From Buttiauxella agrestis ATCC 33320 (GTDB taxonomy: Bacteria; Pseudomonadota; Gammaproteobacteria; Enterobacterales; Enterobacteriaceae): 64,000 nucleotides of DNA. Made by a program: the position numbers and the translations under genes. This document shows positions 20,501 through 28,495 of this stretch, piece after piece. Numbering within the stretch: position 1 is the stretch's first letter; each line of letters starts with the position of its first letter. Location: positions 2,790,001 through 2,854,000 of the forward strand of contig JALKFA010000001.1 of the NCBI GenBank assembly GCA_024169445.1, read 5' to 3'. The notes under the pieces were generated by a model, which saw nothing but the letters and a program-made list of their open reading frames with translations, had not been told where the DNA came from and searched no databases.

Positions 20501-20656
20501 TTGGTTCTTAGCCGTGGTGCCGGCAGTGGTGCGCAGAACGCGGTTGGGACCGGCGTGATGGGAGGGATGCTATCCGCAACCCTGTTGGCTATCTTCTTCG
20601 TACCGGTGTTCTTTGTGGTGATACGAGAGCGATTTAGCAAAGGTAAGACTGACTAA
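17543..20656 (+). CDS. RND efflux transporter, AcrF/AcrB type (second copy)
   Basis: This 1037-residue HAE1 transporter begins [20 protein letters not shown] and has D407/D408 and Lys 938 of the proton relay, all expected porter-domain landmarks, and a basic C-terminus ([10 protein letters not shown]). It directly follows the adaptor gene as acrF follows acrE. It shares long identical stretches with the first RND protein, for example [20 protein letters not shown], so the two are paralogues from a duplication. No outer-membrane factor gene is nearby, so TolC encoded elsewhere is the likely partner. A strong terminator follows. Confidence 0.95.
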   Translation: MANFFIERPIFAWVLAIILMIAGALAILQLPVAQYPTIAPPAVAVTATYPGADAQTVQDTVTQVIEQNMNGIDNLMYMSSTSDSAGGVTITLTFKSGTSPDIAQVQVQNKLQLAMPLLPQEVQQQGISVEKSSSSFLLVAGFISDNPSLTQDDISDYVASNLKDAISRTNGVGDVQLFGAQYAMRIWLDTGALNKYQLNPGDVVNQLKLQNDQVAAGQLGGTPAVKNQQLNASIIAQTRLRDPEQFGKVTLKVNPDGSVVHLSDVARIELGGENYNTVAKINGQAAAGLGIKLATGANALDTAEGIKAKLVSLQPFFPQGMKVVYPYDTTPFVKISIHEVVKTLFEAIILVFLVMYLFLQNFRATLIPTIAVPVVLLGTFAVLSAFGYSINTLTMFGMVLAIGLLVDDAIVVVENVERVMVEEHLSPKEATKKSMSQIQGALVGIAMVLSAVFIPMAFFGGSTGAIYRQFSITIVSAMALSVLVALILTPALCATLLKPVTAETHHKTGFFGWFNEKFNHSTNHYTNSVSNILRNTGRYLLLYLIIVAGMAFLFLRLPTSFLPEEDQGVFMTMVQLPAGATQERTQKVLDQITDYYLGTEKANVESVFTVNGFSFSGQGQNSGIAFISLKPWDERSGKENAVGAIVERATKAFGKIRDGMIFPFNLPAIMELGTATGFDFELIDQANLGHQQLTESRNQLMGMVAKHPDILTRVRANGLEDTPQYKLEIDQEKAQSLGVSITDINQTIASALGGTYVNDFIDHGRVKKVYVQADARFRMLPKDINNLYVRGSSGQMVPLSAFSSSHWMYGSPRLERYNGLPSMEILGEAAPGKSTGDAMILMEQLASQLPSGIGYDWTGMSYQERLSGNQAPALYAISLVVVFLCLAALYESWSIPFSVMLVVPLGVFGALLAAAMRGMNNDVYFQVGLLTTIGLSAKNAILIVEFAKDLMEKEGKGLMEATLDAVRMRLRPILMTSLAFILGVMPLVLSRGAGSGAQNAVGTGVMGGMLSATLLAIFFVPVFFVVIRERFSKGKTD

Positions 20657-20663
20657 CATGTAA

Positions 20664-20691
20664 AAGCCCGAACTTAGGTTCGGGTTTTTTT
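20664..20691 (+). terminator. Terminator of the efflux operon
   Basis: CCCGAAC/GTTCGGG with a TTAG loop is followed by seven T residues, 11 bp after the second RND gene. Confidence 0.92.
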
Positions 20692-20718
20692 ATCCGACAA
20701 AACCACAAACTACAGACG

Positions 20719-20749
20719 AAAAAAAAGTCTGAACGTGAATTCAGACTTT
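20719..20749 (-). terminator. Terminator of tRNA-Ser (first copy)
   Basis: Read on the minus strand, AAAGTCTGAA and TTCAGACTTT form a ten-pair stem followed by a run of T residues, just 3' of the tRNA gene. Confidence 0.88.
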
Positions 20750-20760
20750 CTCTTTAAATA

Positions 20761-20848
20761 TGGCGGTGAGAGAGGGGTTCGAACCCTCGATACGTTGCCG
20801 TATACACACTTTCCAGGCGTGCTCCTTCAGCCACTCGGACACCTCACC
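20761..20848 (-). tRNA. serX: tRNA-Ser(GGA), first copy
   Basis: The minus strand reads GGTGAGGTGTCCGAGTGGCT at the 5' end, has GGA in the anticodon loop (CCTGGAAAG), a long class-II variable arm (GTGTATACGGCAACGTATC), the T loop GGTTCGAACCC and an encoded CCA. It is nearly identical to E. coli serW/serX tRNA and reads serine UCC/UCU codons. It has its own promoter and terminator. A second copy with no difference visible to me lies at 25206-25293. Confidence 0.96.
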
Positions 20849-20889
20849 GTTTTGTTTTTGTTGCCAACTTCTGGGGGCAACGGGGCGCT

Positions 20890-20918
20890 ACTATAGGGAT
20901 TCAACCTCATTCGGTCAA
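20890..20918 (-). promoter_or_regulatory. Promoter of tRNA-Ser (first copy)
   Basis: On the minus strand TTGACC is separated by exactly 17 bases from TATAGT, followed by a GC-rich GCGCCCC discriminator. This is the typical sigma-70, stringently controlled layout of stable RNA promoters. Confidence 0.88.
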
Positions 20919-21297
20919 GTTTAATCTTTGGTTTATGTACCGTTCGGTTAAGGTGTGAACGATGCTTGAGAATGAGGTGAATAAAACGCCAGCATAGATG
21001 CTGAAGGTAACTCTAACATCTGAAAGATGCCCTTTTCGTACCGCGAACAGTATGTGGATGATTGGTTTCTCAAGAGGGGGTGGTAAGCGCGGTGAATTCG
21101 TTTAATTTTAGATAAAGTTTTAAATGTGTGATCTGTATATTGAAATGTCCCAATGAGCATATCTTTAAACCCAGGAGTGATATTTTTTTGTTGAATAAAA
21201 GCCCGTAGTATATAAAGTATTCTAATGCTTGAAAGCCGTAAATAAATGTAATTGGACAAGTTAATTTTCTATATTCAATATGTTGAAAAGATGAGAA
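20919..21297. other. AT-rich spacer without a supported gene
   Basis: This 379-bp stretch between the tRNA promoter and the AraC gene has short minus-strand frames (for example 20948-21259) with no ribosome-binding site or recognisable family. It probably contains the araC-like gene's promoter, but I could not identify one with confidence. Confidence 0.5.
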
Positions 21298-22182
21298 ATG
21301 GAAAACAGACATAAATATCAGATTAAAGTCCCATTTATTGAACCACTTGAGAGTTCTTCAAAAACAACGGCATCCGTGAACTATTCAAAAGCGCTTGGCA
21401 ATAGTGGTAGTTGGATTGGCTGTGGTTATATTGACAGAGAAGGAAAAACAAAAAAACATATCAATGTAACGTTCCCTTACTTCTCATTAGTCCTTGTTAT
21501 AGAAGGTAAGGGTACTTATGTTGACTCTCAGGAGCAGTTGCATCATTTGAAGAAAGGTTCTGTTTTTTTAAGAAAACCAGAATACAAACACTCCAGTCAT
21601 TGCGAAAGCCAGCCATCCTGGAAGGAATATTATTTAGACTGTGATCTAAACTTATATAAACACTTGTCATCATTTTTACTGCCTGACAACAAGAAAGTTG
21701 TTTATCAAACTTCATGCCCATTAGAAATTATTGATAATTTTACCAGTTTTATGGAGTTTATCAAAAAAGCAAGTGAAGTGGATATGCCAAGTGTTTATAT
21801 AAAATTCATAGAGTTACTGAATAGTATATTTAATAAAACACCAGCTTTCCATGCGCAATATGAAAATGAAAGTATTAATCAGGTGAAGTTAGATTTAGAT
21901 AAATTTCTTAATCAACGTATTGACCTTAAATCATATTGTGAGAGTAACTTATTGAATTATGAAGTTTTCAGAAAAGAATTTAAAGAACAGACTGGCCTGT
22001 CACTTATGAACTATATGGTCCGGCGTCGTCTGGATAAAGCATGTACTTTACTGAGGACTACAAATCTCAGGGTGTTAGAAATTTCAAATGAACTAGGGTA
22101 TTCATCTCAGTATGAATTTTCTAAACAATTTAAACGTTATTTCCATTTATCACCTAAGCAATATCGAGTTGGTAATGAGTAA
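21298..22182 (+). CDS. AraC-family transcriptional regulator
   Basis: The 294-residue protein has an N-terminal cupin-like sensor domain (about 40-140, including LVIEGKGTYVDSQEQLHHLK with YKHSSHCE) and a C-terminal AraC DNA-binding domain from about 195. In that domain NLRVLEISNELGYSSQYEFS and KRYFHLSPKQYRVG are the second helix-turn-helix and its tail. It is the first gene of the AT-rich segment between two tRNA-Ser genes and points the same way as the carrier and lyase genes behind it. That makes it their probable activator; the effector is unknown. Its codon use is much more AT-rich than the flanking backbone. Confidence 0.9.
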   Translation: MENRHKYQIKVPFIEPLESSSKTTASVNYSKALGNSGSWIGCGYIDREGKTKKHINVTFPYFSLVLVIEGKGTYVDSQEQLHHLKKGSVFLRKPEYKHSSHCESQPSWKEYYLDCDLNLYKHLSSFLLPDNKKVVYQTSCPLEIIDNFTSFMEFIKKASEVDMPSVYIKFIELLNSIFNKTPAFHAQYENESINQVKLDLDKFLNQRIDLKSYCESNLLNYEVFRKEFKEQTGLSLMNYMVRRRLDKACTLLRTTNLRVLEISNELGYSSQYEFSKQFKRYFHLSPKQYRVGNE

Positions 22183-22290
22183 ATAGTGAAATATACATAA
22201 TTGCAATTTGTTATTAACGTGAGCATTTGGTCGTAAATTTCCGCATAGAAATATGAAAACTTTACTATGAATAAATATGGATACTAAAAA

Positions 22291-23673
22291 ATGATTGCAT
22301 ATATGGCTGTGCCGGTTGTGTTTATTACGATGTATATGATTATAAAAAATTATCAGACTCATACAACATTGACCATTTCAGGTCTTTTAATGCTGACTAT
22401 CGGAGTGGTATTCACTCAAGGCGGTATCGCTGAATTTATGGGGGCACAATATAAATTCACCACGACTGGCTCAACATTTTTTGATTTGTTCGGAGCATTC
22501 AGTGCAATTATGTCTGAACGCACAGCAACGATCGGTATGATTGCTATGACATCAGCTGGTTTTGCTGCGTATATGAGTAAAATAGGTGCGGCTGATAGCT
22601 TAGTTAAAGCTTGTGCTAAACCACTACAAATAATTAATAAGCCCTATTTGATTTTGGCGATGGCGTTTATCATTGGCCAAACGTTAAATTTAGTTATTCC
22701 AAGTCCCGCAGGGCTTGCCATGCTGTTATTAATTTCTTTTTATCCTATTCTGATACAAGCAGGGGTAAGCCCACTTTCTGCTGCTGTAGTCATTGGAACA
22801 TGTGGCTCCCTGGATCTAGGGCCGGGTTCTGGAAACTCAAATGTCGCTGCAGAATTGTTAGACATGTCGATAACAGAGTATTTTGCAACTACAGAAATCT
22901 TAGTTGCTATACCTGTGACGCTGACAGTTGCCGTATCACATTTCTTTGTTCAAAAATGGTTTGATAAAAGAGATGGTCATAAAAATCAACAAAGAGTAGA
23001 TAACATTACTGGAGAAGAAAAAGGCATTTCCATCCCTAAATTTTATGCAGTGCTTCCGTTCCTGCCATTAGCATTATTAATGATATTTTCTGATATCGGT
23101 ATTGACGGTATTAAAATTAATGCGCCGATAGCGATGTTTACCTCGTTAATATTGATCGTTGCAATTGATGCGTGTAAAAAACGAAATTTACAATTAGCTC
23201 TGGAGCATTCTTTCGAATTTTTCAAAGGCATGGCTGGTGCATTTAGTACGGTTGTTGTTTTAATTGTTGCAGCAACTATGTTTACTTTAGGTCTGGATGC
23301 CATTGGTGCGATCACTGCTTTAAAATCCATGATCTTAGCAGGAGATATTCACTACATCCTTATTACAATTTTCGGTATGTCAATTATCGCATTTACTGCG
23401 ATGTTAACAGGGTCAGGCAGTGCCGCATTTGTTAGCTTTGCGAGCTTGGGTAATGAGCTTTCAAGCGCAGCGGGCGTCAAAGCAGTACAAATGCTGGTAC
23501 CGATGCAACATGCTGCTGGTTTTGGACGTTCATTATCCCCGGTGGCGGCGGTAGTAATTGCAGTAGCTGTTGCGGCAAAGGTTAGCCCGTTTGAAGTGCT
23601 GAAAAGAGCAGCTATCCCTTGTGTTGTAGGTATATTTTCCACCCTGTTTTATACCCAACTTATTTTTGCTTAA
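22291..23673 (+). CDS. DcuC-like C4-dicarboxylate carrier
   Basis: The 460-residue integral membrane protein has about twelve hydrophobic segments. It shows the DcuC-family landmarks in the N-half (NLVIPSPAGLAMLLL, GTCGSLDLGPGSGN) and C-half (TGSGSAAFVSFASL, GRSLSPVAAVVIAVA). DcuC proteins exchange or export C4-dicarboxylates such as succinate and fumarate, mainly in anaerobic growth. The lyase gene starts 12 bases downstream, and most lyases of that superfamily release fumarate. The carrier may therefore move fumarate or succinate out, or import a substituted dicarboxylate. Direction and substrate are inference. The gene is AT-rich like its neighbours. Confidence 0.88.
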   Translation: MIAYMAVPVVFITMYMIIKNYQTHTTLTISGLLMLTIGVVFTQGGIAEFMGAQYKFTTTGSTFFDLFGAFSAIMSERTATIGMIAMTSAGFAAYMSKIGAADSLVKACAKPLQIINKPYLILAMAFIIGQTLNLVIPSPAGLAMLLLISFYPILIQAGVSPLSAAVVIGTCGSLDLGPGSGNSNVAAELLDMSITEYFATTEILVAIPVTLTVAVSHFFVQKWFDKRDGHKNQQRVDNITGEEKGISIPKFYAVLPFLPLALLMIFSDIGIDGIKINAPIAMFTSLILIVAIDACKKRNLQLALEHSFEFFKGMAGAFSTVVVLIVAATMFTLGLDAIGAITALKSMILAGDIHYILITIFGMSIIAFTAMLTGSGSAAFVSFASLGNELSSAAGVKAVQMLVPMQHAAGFGRSLSPVAAVVIAVAVAAKVSPFEVLKRAAIPCVVGIFSTLFYTQLIFA

Positions 23674-23685
23674 AGGTGTCTCGCA

Positions 23686-24996
23686 ATGACCACATGTTAT
23701 GATCCAACAAGTTATACCCTGAACAGAAATGGTTTTGAGAATATATATCAAGATACCAGCATTTACCAAGTTTGGTTAGACATTGAAGCTGTATTAGCAA
23801 AGGTTCAGATTGAGTTGGGTATCATACCTCAACAACAAGGGGACATTATTGTTAAACACTGTGATATATCTCTTCTTGATAAAGAAAATATCATCCAGGG
23901 ATATATAAAGACAAAACATCCATTGGTCCCTGTGCTCAATGAACTAGGACGGATTGTTGGTGATGATGCGGCTAAATATATTCATTATGGAATAACTACG
24001 CAAAATATTCAGCAAACAGCCGAGCTTTATATATGTAAGAAATTTCATCAGGAATTTATTTCTATAATAGATAAGATGGTTATCAATATTGGCGAACTTA
24101 AAAGGCGTAATGAAGGCGTTGTAATTGCGGCCAGAACACACTCAAAACATGCCTTGCCAATATTATTGAATACTAAATTTTCGGTATGGGAAGATGAGCT
24201 TTTAAGATGTAAAGACATTCTCATCACCTCTGCCGACGGTATCTTTCAAGTTATGATGGGCGGAGCAGTAGGTGGATTTCATACTTTGCCTGATGTAGGA
24301 CCTGAAATGCAATCGCGGGTTGCTGATATGTTAGGTATGGGAGAAATGAAAATTCCCAGCAGGTCAATCAGGGTACATATGTGCCAATATGTGAACAATT
24401 TGACTTTGATTGCACATGTTTGCGCGAAAATAGCTGAGGAAGTATATATCAGCTCATCTGAAGAATATTCTGAAATGAGCGAAGGTTTTTCTGAGGGGCA
24501 GGTTGGAAGTAGTACAATGCCGCAGAAAATCAATCCTGCTTTATGCTATGGAATTATAGGCAACTCAAAGGTTTTATTTAGTTTGCCAGGAACTATATTA
24601 AATATGGCAGTAAGGCCATTTGAAGCTGATGGTTGTAGTAATTTAGTTATTGATAGCTTATTAAGAGAAGCTAATTTACTTACCCATGAAATAATTTTAA
24701 AAACTGAAGTTCTTTTAAAAGACCTCTTTATTGATAAAGCAGCCATGGAAAGAAATTTAAATATCACCAAAGGAATGATTAATGGTGAAAATGTCATGAT
24801 GGAGTTATGCAAAAGAGGGCTAGGGAAGGCAAAGGCACACGAAGCTGTTTATGACATCATCATGGCGGCGAAAAAAGAATCGATCACATTCAGTGAATCG
24901 TATTCGCGATATGAGAACCTTCATTGTATTTTGCCAATGGAAGATTTTGAACAAGCTATTACTCCTGGCTCTTATACAGGATTGGAGTATAGCTAA
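23686..24996 (+). CDS. Fumarase/aspartase-superfamily lyase (adenylosuccinate-lyase-like)
   Basis: The 436-residue protein has the superfamily signature GSSTMPQKINP near residue 273, the N-terminal block IHYGITTQNIQQTAE and the ARTHSKHALPI block holding the catalytic-region His. This fits the PurB/CMLE branch. It is probably not the housekeeping PurB, since it is co-transcribed with a dicarboxylate carrier and an AraC gene in an accessory segment. Members of this family cleave C-N or C-O bonds and usually release fumarate, so an N-substituted aspartate or similar is a possible substrate. The N-terminal half is strongly AT-rich. The start ATG at 23686 follows AAAGGTG. Exact substrate is unknown to me. 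Confidence 0.85.
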   Translation: MTTCYDPTSYTLNRNGFENIYQDTSIYQVWLDIEAVLAKVQIELGIIPQQQGDIIVKHCDISLLDKENIIQGYIKTKHPLVPVLNELGRIVGDDAAKYIHYGITTQNIQQTAELYICKKFHQEFISIIDKMVINIGELKRRNEGVVIAARTHSKHALPILLNTKFSVWEDELLRCKDILITSADGIFQVMMGGAVGGFHTLPDVGPEMQSRVADMLGMGEMKIPSRSIRVHMCQYVNNLTLIAHVCAKIAEEVYISSSEEYSEMSEGFSEGQVGSSTMPQKINPALCYGIIGNSKVLFSLPGTILNMAVRPFEADGCSNLVIDSLLREANLLTHEIILKTEVLLKDLFIDKAAMERNLNITKGMINGENVMMELCKRGLGKAKAHEAVYDIIMAAKKESITFSESYSRYENLHCILPMEDFEQAITPGSYTGLEYS

Positions 24997-25028
24997 GTCT
25001 GCATTTCTCACATTTCATATTACATCTG

Positions 25029-25058
25029 GAGCACCTGAATTTTTGAGTTCAGGTGCTC
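25029..25058. terminator. Hairpin after the lyase gene
   Basis: GAGCACCTGAA and TTCAGGTGCTC form an 11-pair perfect stem with a nine-base loop, 32 bp after the lyase stop. There is no real T-run, so termination is likely but not certain. Confidence 0.6.
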
Positions 25059-25164
25059 AAGGGTATTTGTGTGCCCGCTGTGCGGACATGATGCTTGACG
25101 TCCTAATGTGTTTCTCAAACCTCGGGTCGAGGGCTCTCACCCATCTCTCCACGGGTTACGGGCG

Positions 25165-25193
25165 AAAAAAAAGCCCGTATTTGCATACGAGCT
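25165..25193 (-). terminator. Terminator of tRNA-Ser (second copy)
   Basis: On the minus strand AGCTCGTAT and ATACGGGCT pair (with one G-T) around GCAA, followed by eight T residues. Confidence 0.82.
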
Positions 25194-25205
25194 CTTCTTC
25201 AAATG

Positions 25206-25293
25206 TGGCGGTGAGAGAGGGGTTCGAACCCTCGATACGTTGCCGTATACACACTTTCCAGGCGTGCTCCTTCAGCCACTCGGACACCTCACC
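25206..25293 (-). tRNA. serX: tRNA-Ser(GGA), second copy
   Basis: The 88-nt gene reads the same as the copy at 20761-20848: same acceptor, GGA anticodon, long variable arm and encoded CCA. It lies immediately before ghrA on the opposite strand, which is the position of serX in E. coli, so this is probably the ancestral copy. Flanking promoter and terminator sequences differ from those of the first copy. Confidence 0.96.
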
Positions 25294-25327
25294 GTTTTGT
25301 TGTTCCTTACCTGCCGGAACGGGCGCT

Positions 25328-25356
25328 AATGTAGGGAAAACTGGGGGCTGCGTCAA
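25328..25356 (-). promoter_or_regulatory. Promoter of tRNA-Ser (second copy)
   Basis: On the minus strand TTGACG and TACATT are 17 bases apart and are followed by an AGCGCCC discriminator, the stable-RNA promoter layout. Confidence 0.82.
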
Positions 25357-25500
25357 TTCACTTTTCAGCAAAGTCGGTGCGTTTAGCCAAACTTCAAACA
25401 ACTTGCTTCTTAAAACAGCAACGCTGAGGTGATTTTTTATTACATTCATCTACTGTATTGTTAAACGCTACGCGTAAGTACAAGAATAAATGGAGAAAGC

Positions 25501-26442
25501 ATGGATATTATTTTTCACCACCCGACATTTGATACGCAATTTTGGCTCGACGGTATGCAGCAGCTCATTCCCGATGCCAGGGTTCGCCAGTGGCGTCCTG
25601 GCGATAACCAGCCAGCTGATTACGCTCTGGTATGGCATCCTCCGGTCGAGATGCTCAGCGGGCATAGTGAGCTGAAAGGTGTGTTTGCGTTAGGTGCAGG
25701 TGTGGACTCCATTCTGAGTAAACTACAGACGCATCCGGATATGCTGCCCGAAGGCGTGCCGCTATTTCGCCTCGAAGATACCGGCATGGCGCTACAAATG
25801 CAGGAATATGCCGTCAGCCAGGTGCTGCACTGGTTCCGCCGTTTCGATGATTATCAGGCATTGAAGCTGCAGGCCAAATGGTTGCCACTGGAAGATTATC
25901 GCCGTGAAGATTTTACCATTGGTGTGCTCGGCGCGGGCGTGCTAGGCGGGAAAGTGGCAGAAAGCCTCGCTGCCTGGGATTTCCCGGTTCGTTGCTGGAG
26001 TCGCAGCAAGAAAAATTATCCAGGTATCACAAGCTATGCCGGGAACGAAGAACTGAGCGATTTCCTGAATGGCACCCGCGTGCTTATTAACTTGTTGCCC
26101 AATACGCCACAAACCGTCGGTATTATTAACAGCCAAATGCTCAATCAACTGGCCGATGAGGCTTATGTTATGAACCTTGCGCGGGGCGTACATCTGGTCG
26201 AAAACGATCTGCTGGCTGCACTGGATAGTGGCAAAGTGAAAGCTGCAATGCTCGACGTATTTGCTAAAGAACCTCTACCTGAAAACAGCCCGTTGTGGAA
26301 GCATCCTCGCATTGCCATCACTCCGCATCTGGCGGCGGTGACTCGGCCGCAAGAAGCCATGGAGTACATTGCAAAAACCATTCGTGAAATTGAAAAAGGT
26401 GAATCACCGAGCGGACAGGTCTCTTTGCATAACGGCTATTAA
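25501..26442 (+). CDS. ghrA: Glyoxylate/hydroxypyruvate reductase A
   Basis: GhrA reduces glyoxylate to glycolate and hydroxypyruvate to glycerate with NADPH in the cytoplasm. The 313-residue product (E. coli has 312) has the D-2-hydroxyacid dehydrogenase fold: nucleotide-binding [16 protein letters not shown] near residues 141-156, the arginine motif [14 protein letters not shown], the DVFAKEPLP element and a catalytic His in [11 protein letters not shown]. The ATG follows AATGGAGAAAGC. It is divergent from the second tRNA-Ser gene, and ycdX follows, as in E. coli. Confidence 0.96.
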   Translation: MDIIFHHPTFDTQFWLDGMQQLIPDARVRQWRPGDNQPADYALVWHPPVEMLSGHSELKGVFALGAGVDSILSKLQTHPDMLPEGVPLFRLEDTGMALQMQEYAVSQVLHWFRRFDDYQALKLQAKWLPLEDYRREDFTIGVLGAGVLGGKVAESLAAWDFPVRCWSRSKKNYPGITSYAGNEELSDFLNGTRVLINLLPNTPQTVGIINSQMLNQLADEAYVMNLARGVHLVENDLLAALDSGKVKAAMLDVFAKEPLPENSPLWKHPRIAITPHLAAVTRPQEAMEYIAKTIREIEKGESPSGQVSLHNGY

Positions 26443-26523
26443 TGCTAAGCCCGGCCAGTGCCGGGCTAAAAAACAATGGCGATAACTGCTATCCTTGCGG
26501 GAAAGAGATAAAAGGAGAGAGCC

Positions 26524-27261
26524 ATGTATCCCGTTGACCTGCATATGCACACCGTCGCTAGCACCCACGCATATAGCACCCTTCACGACTATATTGCGAT
26601 TGCGAAAAGCAAAGGCATCCAACTGTTCGCCATCACCGATCATGGCCCGGATATGGCTGATGCCCCACATTACTGGCATTTTGTGAACATGCGTATTTGG
26701 CCACGAATGGTTGATGGTGTTGGTATTTTGCGTGGTATTGAAGCCAACATTAAAAATACTGCCGGGGAAATTGACTGCACTGGCCCAATGTTGGATTCAC
26801 TGGATCTTATTATTGCCGGTTTTCATGAGCCTGTATTTCCCCCAAAAGATAGCGCTACACACACAGAAGCAATGATCGCTGCCATGGCGAGCGGTAACGT
26901 TCATATCATCAGCCATCCAGGTAACCCGAAATTCCCGGTAGATATTCCTGCCATTGCACAAGCAGCAGCAAAATATCAGGTCGCACTGGAGCTGAATAAC
27001 TCCTCATTTACTCATTCGCGCAAGGGCAGTGGCCCGAACTGCCGTGCTATCGCCGAAGCGGTGCGTGATGCGGGGGGGTGGTTATCGCTGGGTTCTGATT
27101 CCCATACTGCATTCACCCTTGGCGATTTCGATGAATGTCGCAAAATTCTGGCAGAAGTTGAGTTCCCGGAAGCGCGCATTCTCAATGTTTCTGTGCGCCG
27201 GATGCTTGGTTTCCTTGAATCCCGTGGTATGAAGCCAATCGAAGAATTTGCCACACTTTAG
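26524..27261 (+). CDS. ycdX: PHP-domain zinc phosphatase YcdX
   Basis: YcdX is a cytoplasmic trinuclear-zinc PHP-domain phosphatase linked to swarming in E. coli. The 245-residue length equals the E. coli protein. Metal-binding motifs are visible in order: DLHMHTVAS at the N-terminus, AITDHGPDM, the Glu in [19 protein letters not shown] and LGSDSHTAF near the end. A GGAGAG site precedes the ATG. The downstream ycdY product is its known chaperone partner. Confidence 0.95.
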   Translation: MYPVDLHMHTVASTHAYSTLHDYIAIAKSKGIQLFAITDHGPDMADAPHYWHFVNMRIWPRMVDGVGILRGIEANIKNTAGEIDCTGPMLDSLDLIIAGFHEPVFPPKDSATHTEAMIAAMASGNVHIISHPGNPKFPVDIPAIAQAAAKYQVALELNNSSFTHSRKGSGPNCRAIAEAVRDAGGWLSLGSDSHTAFTLGDFDECRKILAEVEFPEARILNVSVRRMLGFLESRGMKPIEEFATL

Positions 27262-27313
27262 CTTTTACATCACAGTTTTTACTCAATAAATCTCTACTTA
27301 ATGGACCACTAGC

Positions 27314-27868
27314 ATGAATGAGTTTTCAATTATTTGTCGCATCTTAGGATCGCTGTTTTACCGCCAACCCCAGGATCCGCTTTTGGTTCCATTGTTGACG
27401 ATGATCCGTGAAGGCAAGCTGGCAGAGCATTGGCCGCTGGAGCAGGATGAATTACTGACTCGCCTGCAACAAAGCTGCGATCCTCAGCTGCTAGCTGCTG
27501 ATTACAATGCCCTGTTTGTCGGCGAAGAGTGCAGCGTACCGCCATATCGTTCAGCGTGGGAAGCGGGCAGCCACGAAGGTGACGTTCGTGAGTTCTTGAA
27601 ACAACGCGGCATGCCGCTTGCAGAAACTCCTGCTGATCATTTTGGCACTTTGTTGCTGGCCGCTTCGTGGCTGGAAGATCAATCACAAGAAGACGAATTT
27701 GAAGCCCAGGTGCGTTTATTTGATGAGTACATAATGCCATGGGCGGGGACGTTCCTGGGCAAAGTGGAAGCGCATTCGACCACGGCTTTCTACCGTACGT
27801 TGGCATTAATTAGCCGTGAAGCTATTCAGGCGATGCGTGATGAGCTGGAAGAAGAAAGTGATGAATAA
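27314..27868 (+). CDS. ycdY: TorD-family chaperone YcdY
   Basis: YcdY is an all-helical, NarJ/TorD/DmsD-family cytoplasmic chaperone that helps YcdX acquire zinc. The 184-residue product matches the E. coli length, with the family core YNALFVGEECSVPPYRSAW at about residues 65-83 and DHFGTLLLAASWLED near 110. It is acidic throughout. The gene lies 52 bp after ycdX. A perfect CRP-type palindrome overlaps the last bases after the stop and belongs to ycdZ. Confidence 0.94.
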   Translation: MNEFSIICRILGSLFYRQPQDPLLVPLLTMIREGKLAEHWPLEQDELLTRLQQSCDPQLLAADYNALFVGEECSVPPYRSAWEAGSHEGDVREFLKQRGMPLAETPADHFGTLLLAASWLEDQSQEDEFEAQVRLFDEYIMPWAGTFLGKVEAHSTTAFYRTLALISREAIQAMRDELEEESDE

Positions 27869-27869
27869 G

Positions 27870-27885
27870 TGTGATTTAAATCACA
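27870..27885. promoter_or_regulatory. CRP site upstream of ycdZ
   Basis: TGTGATTTAAATCACA matches the TGTGA-N6-TCACA consensus perfectly and is itself an exact palindrome, flanked by AAG and TTT. It lies about 90 bp upstream of ycdZ. The related FNR motif TTGAT-N4-ATCAA was not seen. Confidence 0.82.
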
Positions 27886-27971
27886 TTTAAAATGTAACGT
27901 TGATTTTTGATTTACAAAAATTGTGCGGTAGATCGTAGTCGAGCGATAAGGCTCTGCTATGATACGCCGCT

Positions 27972-28451
27972 ATGAACATACTTATTTCTCTGGCATTGAC
28001 TACCGGTATTCTCTCAGGCCTTTGGGGTTGGGTTGCGGTGAGTCTTGGCCTTCTCAGTTGGGCTGGCTTCCTCGGTTGTACCGCGTACTTTGCGTGTCCG
28101 CAGGGCGGAATCAAGGGCCTTGTTATTTCTGCATGCACGCTATGTAGCGGCGTATTGTGGGCGGAAGTGATTATCCACGGCAGTGCGCTGGCTCCGCATC
28201 TGGAGATTCTGGGCTATATGGTAACGGGCGTCGTGGCATTTCTGATGTGCGTTCAGGCAAAACATATGCTGCTGTCATTTGTACCAGGTACTTTTATCGG
28301 TGCCTGCGCGACCTTTGCCAACCAGGGAGAATGGCGTCTTGTCGTTCCGTCGTTACTGCTGGGTTTAGTATTTGGGTTTGCGATGAAAAACAGCGGATTA
28401 TGGTTAGCGGCGCGAAAAGCAAAACCTGAGTCACAGGTGATAACCGAATAA
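27972..28451 (+). CDS. ycdZ: Inner-membrane protein YcdZ (DUF1097)
   Basis: This 159-residue protein has about five hydrophobic segments and belongs to the DUF1097 membrane family; its function is not established. The first part (LISLALTTGILSGLWGWVAV) is a membrane helix, and small cysteine-containing segments (YFACPQGG, ACTLCSG) follow. The gene keeps its E. coli place between ycdY and the convergent csgG. A perfect CRP site upstream suggests carbon-source control. A bidirectional terminator separates it from csgG. Confidence 0.93.
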   Translation: MNILISLALTTGILSGLWGWVAVSLGLLSWAGFLGCTAYFACPQGGIKGLVISACTLCSGVLWAEVIIHGSALAPHLEILGYMVTGVVAFLMCVQAKHMLLSFVPGTFIGACATFANQGEWRLVVPSLLLGLVFGFAMKNSGLWLAARKAKPESQVITE

Positions 28452-28452
28452 A

Positions 28453-28481
28453 TAAAAAAACCAGCCGCGGCTGGTTTTTTC
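28453..28481. terminator. Bidirectional terminator between ycdZ and csgG
   Basis: AAAAAAACCAGCC/GGCTGGTTTTTT is a symmetric stem with A-run and T-run, so it can stop transcripts from both convergent genes. Confidence 0.9.
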
Positions 28482-28495
28482 TTATCTGATAATTA

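Noticed and set aside
20948-21259. Minus-strand 103-codon frame before the araC-like gene
   Set aside because: No start signal, no recognisable domain, and AT-rich spacer composition.
20761-25293. tRNA repeats as attL/attR of an integrative element
   Set aside because: No integrase or recombination directionality gene is present and both tRNA copies have independent promoters; kept only as a question in the findings.
24851-25432. 193-codon plus-strand frame over the lyase end and the second tRNA gene
   Set aside because: It reads through a hairpin, a terminator and the antisense of the tRNA gene, so it is a shadow frame.
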